This document shows positions 61,547 through 64,000 of a stretch of DNA of 64,000 nt, one piece after another. The position numbers and the translations under genes were made by a program. How positions within the stretch are numbered: position 1 is the stretch's first letter; the number at the start of each line of letters is the position of its first letter. The DNA comes from Candidatus Babelota bacterium (GTDB lineage: Bacteria; Babelota; Babeliae; Babelales; Vermiphilaceae). The stretch spans positions 62,001-126,000 of the forward strand of contig JAFEAZ010000006.1 of assembly GCA_018266085.1 (NCBI GenBank), given 5' to 3'. A model generated the notes under the pieces. It was not told the DNA's origin and made no database searches. It saw only the letters and a program-made list of their open reading frames with translations.

Positions 61547-64000
61547 TTCGCGCTAAATGATCTGGATTTAAGAACTGCTCAGCTGCAGCACGAATGGCAT
61601 CGACCGAAATGTCTGTCAGTCGTTGCTGTAGGCGCAGTTCATGATCTAACGTTAGTCCGCATTGTTCAAGATGTATAATCAGGGTCGCTAACTGTTTATT
61701 GGAAAGTAGAAGGTGCATACGAGCCGCTACTATCGCATTACGCGCCTTAACAATGCTTTGTGGCGTTATAGCATCAAGACAGGTGGCAAGCGCTTGCTTA
61801 AGTGCCACATCCGTCTTTTCAAGGCTATCAGGGCTGACGAGTGTTTTTATGCGCACTATCCCTGGATATTTACCAGCATGCAACAAGGTTGACCCCGTAA
61901 TAGTGTAGAAAAGACCGGTACGTTCTCGCACCTGGAAAAGCAAACTATACATTGAATTAAGTTCGCCACCACATACGATTTGATCGAGCAGCAACAGAGC
62001 ATCATAGAGCTCATCGTTGCGTGTGACCGAAAGCCGAGCATAGCAGAGTGCTGTCTGATCACGAGATATAGTATAGGTACGCGTTGTTGCAACAGAGGGT
62101 TCAACTGGCGGCAATTCCGGTGTTTGGTGATGTTTTGCCGATAATGTCGCCCATTGTTTATCAAGCAACGCCCCAGCATGCTGCTCGTTAAAATCACCAA
62201 CAATCGCTATTGTGGATCCATAAGCTTGGTACGCATGCTCATGCCAAGCTTGTACGTCTTCAATCTTTATTTTTTTGAGTGATTTTTTGTTGCCAAGCGA
62301 CAGGCGTCCATACGGATGACTGCCGTATACAGCATCACGAGCATACTGATCGATGCAAGTGTAAGGATCGTCATAGAGTTCATCAAGTTCAGCCATCATG
62401 TGTGTACGTATGCGATTGAACGAACGTATATTAAATGCTGGTTGCGCAATGATCTCAACCAATAATTGAATGCCGTAATCAAGATCATGCGATAACATAG
62501 TTAATGCAATAAATCCGGGACCCGATTCAAGAGACATACCGCGCCGCTCAATAAGATCGGAAAATTCATCCGGTGTGTATCTCTTGATGCCATCGATTAT
62601 GAGGCGTGCTGTTAATTCAGCAATGCCAGCCGTATCTTCAGGTTCGTGATAATAAGAGAAAGGAAAGGTAACTAACAGCACTACCGTTGCGGTACTCTTG
62701 GTTACACAGCTTATCACCGTGTTGTGATGAGCAATGGTCCGTTTTGTACAGGCAGGGAATCTTATTTCATCCCATGCGGATGGCTTTGTTGATAATGCAA
62801 GGCGTAATGGTTCAAGCGGTGTATGACGCACACGTGCTGCAATGAATGATTCGTCGTGAGCATCATCTGTGCGTTGGTTCATATGCCAAAAATGTTCTTC
62901 ACCTTGCGACAATGAACTCAGTTGTCCAAAGTGTGTTAGTGCTGGCTTGTTGAACTGCTTAACATACTCTCGTATATCTTTCGCTGATTGTACATGATCA
63001 TCGTTTGGTTTACGCACTCCATATGACGGGTCTCCTGTTGCCATAAAGCCTTGGCCAATAACTGCTGCCAGTTCTTGCATCTCTTGAAATAATTCTTGGT
63101 ATTCCATACAGGCACGCGCATGGGCGCGTTCGAGTTCGTCACGTGTGGGGCCATTAAGAGCAAGATCATCAAGTTCGTTGCCTATAGCAGCGCGAATTTC
63201 TTTTTGTTGTGATTCATCTTCATGCTCAACGTTGATGCAAAAAAGATCATATTCTTGTAAGTCGGCGGATGATGATAAGACTGAAAGAGCTGTTTCTGTC
63301 CTCACCAAGCGCTTATATAAACGAGAACTTGTGCCGTCGGCAAGTATACTGCCCAACGTTGAGAGTAGCTCATGCTTTCCATGACTGAATCCTGGCACTA
63401 CAAATGCTGTTGTGTCATACAGTTGCTGAATATCATACTCTAAGCGAATGGAGCGTGATATCATCTTTGGCTGCCATAATTCAAGAGAGCGTTGCGGTAT
63501 TTTACCTGCAGGAATATGTCCAAAGAAGTGCTCTACCTGTTTTTCGACTTCTGCTACCGTTACATCACCAACGATCACTAAAACAGCATTATTAGGCATA
63601 TACCATTGCTTATAAAATTGCATCAGTGCGTCACTGGTCATGCGCCATAGATCATGACGGTAGCCAATGACGGGATAATGGTATGGGTGTCCTGCAAAAA
63701 CATCACCGATTAACATCTCATGTAGGGTTGATTCATGATCATCATTATACAAGCGCAGTTCTTGAATAACAGCAGCAAGTTCAGCATGTAAAAGGTCAGG
63801 TTTTATTGTTGCATGCACCATGGTGTCAGCAAGTAGATCAAGAGCAGCTGTCCAGTTGGCGCGTGGAAAGTCGAATAGATAGGCGGTGCAATCGTTAGAA
63901 GTGAAAGCATTGGTGTGTCCAGACAATGCATCAGTAATAGCCGTTATGTCCAGTTCAGACATGCGCTGTGTACCCTTGAAAAGCATATGCTCTAGCAAGT
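61530..64000 (-). CDS. Two-domain M16 zinc metallopeptidase (partial, runs off the right edge)
   Basis: At least 822 aa visible. The first complete codons read MLEHMLFKGT, the second half of the HxxEH zinc motif; the initial His lies just outside the window. The third ligand Glu lies downstream near ELAAVIQELRL. The second half (from about residue 420) is a second, inactive M16-like domain, together forming the clamshell of this family. Pitrilysin-like enzymes degrade short or unfolded peptides in the periplasm or outside. A signal peptide cannot be checked. It converges on rlmB with a 17-bp overlap. Confidence 0.88.
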   Translation of the reverse strand, partial: LLEHMLFKGTQRMSELDITAITDALSGHTNAFTSNDCTAYLFDFPRANWTAALDLLADTMVHATIKPDLLHAELAAVIQELRLYNDDHESTLHEMLIGDVFAGHPYHYPVIGYRHDLWRMTSDALMQFYKQWYMPNNAVLVIVGDVTVAEVEKQVEHFFGHIPAGKIPQRSLELWQPKMISRSIRLEYDIQQLYDTTAFVVPGFSHGKHELLSTLGSILADGTSSRLYKRLVRTETALSVLSSSADLQEYDLFCINVEHEDESQQKEIRAAIGNELDDLALNGPTRDELERAHARACMEYQELFQEMQELAAVIGQGFMATGDPSYGVRKPNDDHVQSAKDIREYVKQFNKPALTHFGQLSSLSQGEEHFWHMNQRTDDAHDESFIAARVRHTPLEPLRLALSTKPSAWDEIRFPACTKRTIAHHNTVISCVTKSTATVVLLVTFPFSYYHEPEDTAGIAELTARLIIDGIKRYTPDEFSDLIERRGMSLESGPGFIALTMLSHDLDYGIQLLVEIIAQPAFNIRSFNRIRTHMMAELDELYDDPYTCIDQYARDAVYGSHPYGRLSLGNKKSLKKIKIEDVQAWHEHAYQAYGSTIAIVGDFNEQHAGALLDKQWATLSAKHHQTPELPPVEPSVATTRTYTISRDQTALCYARLSVTRNDELYDALLLLDQIVCGGELNSMYSLLFQVRERTGLFYTITGSTLLHAGKYPGIVRIKTLVSPDSLEKTDVALKQALATCLDAITPQSIVKARNAIVAARMHLLLSNKQLATLIIHLEQCGLTLDHELRLQQRLTDISVDAIRAAAEQFLNPDHLARITVGR

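Overview
The window reads like a chromosomal segment of a host-associated bacterium with a reduced genome and a Gram-negative type envelope. Signs of the envelope are beta-barrel outer-membrane proteins ending in Phe, a Pal/OmpA lipoprotein and many signal peptides. The gene mix suggests Candidatus Dependentiae (TM6/Babeliae) or a similar intracellular lineage: many lineage-specific secreted proteins, eukaryote-like domains, toxin-antitoxin pairs and few biosynthetic genes. This placement is inferred from gene content; no 16S gene is present.

Left third (1-23 kb): hisS; a Cys-rich outer-membrane protein; a block of secreted paralogues (3.6-7.9 kb) with one decayed duplicate; rpsA-ndk; a tightly overlapping pgi-zwf-gnd operon; two membrane-anchored thioredoxins; small secreted proteins; a GT-C glycosyltransferase beside a MntA/HepT (type VII) toxin-antitoxin pair; a tandem duplicate of small membrane proteins; tmk-holB.

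Middle (23-38 kb): ferredoxin, acyl-CoA ligase and GT4 glycosyltransferase; an outer-membrane barrel; nfo; a WecA/MraY-type transferase; nusA-infB. Then comes a repeat-dense intergenic region (34.41-34.71 kb) that I read as the replication origin: eight DnaA-box-like 9-mers in two oppositely oriented arrays with 11-bp period, nested inverted repeats and an AT-rich flank. A clostripain-family protease, a short ComEC-like protein, a decayed delta-60-repeat relic and tRNA-Gly(GCC) lie between it and jag-mnmE, a gene pair often found near bacterial origins. Housekeeping genes left of 34.5 kb mostly run leftward and those to the right mostly run rightward, as expected on either side of an origin.

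Right third (38-64 kb): an operon pairing a UrtA/AmiC-like solute-binding protein with a 1056-residue membrane protein that fuses two Cache-like sensor regions to a pentameric ligand-gated ion-channel (Cys-loop/Pro-loop receptor) module, which is the most unusual system here. Then Pal, RNase G/E, gatB, transaldolase, an RHH/RelE toxin-antitoxin pair with a promoter-embedded palindrome, a secreted alpha/beta hydrolase, a collagen-like protein with a C1q-like head, a TMTC-like GT-C/TPR protein, a catalytically dead M50-like protein, tyrS, alr, a secreted DOT1-like methyltransferase, rlmB, and an M16 protease running off the right edge.

Pgi, Zwf, Gnd and transaldolase together indicate a retained pentose-phosphate route for NADPH and pentoses. 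Many exported proteins (DOT1-like, collagen/C1q, clostripain, hydrolase, paralogue families) are candidates for contact with a eukaryotic host; this is inference from domains and signal peptides only.
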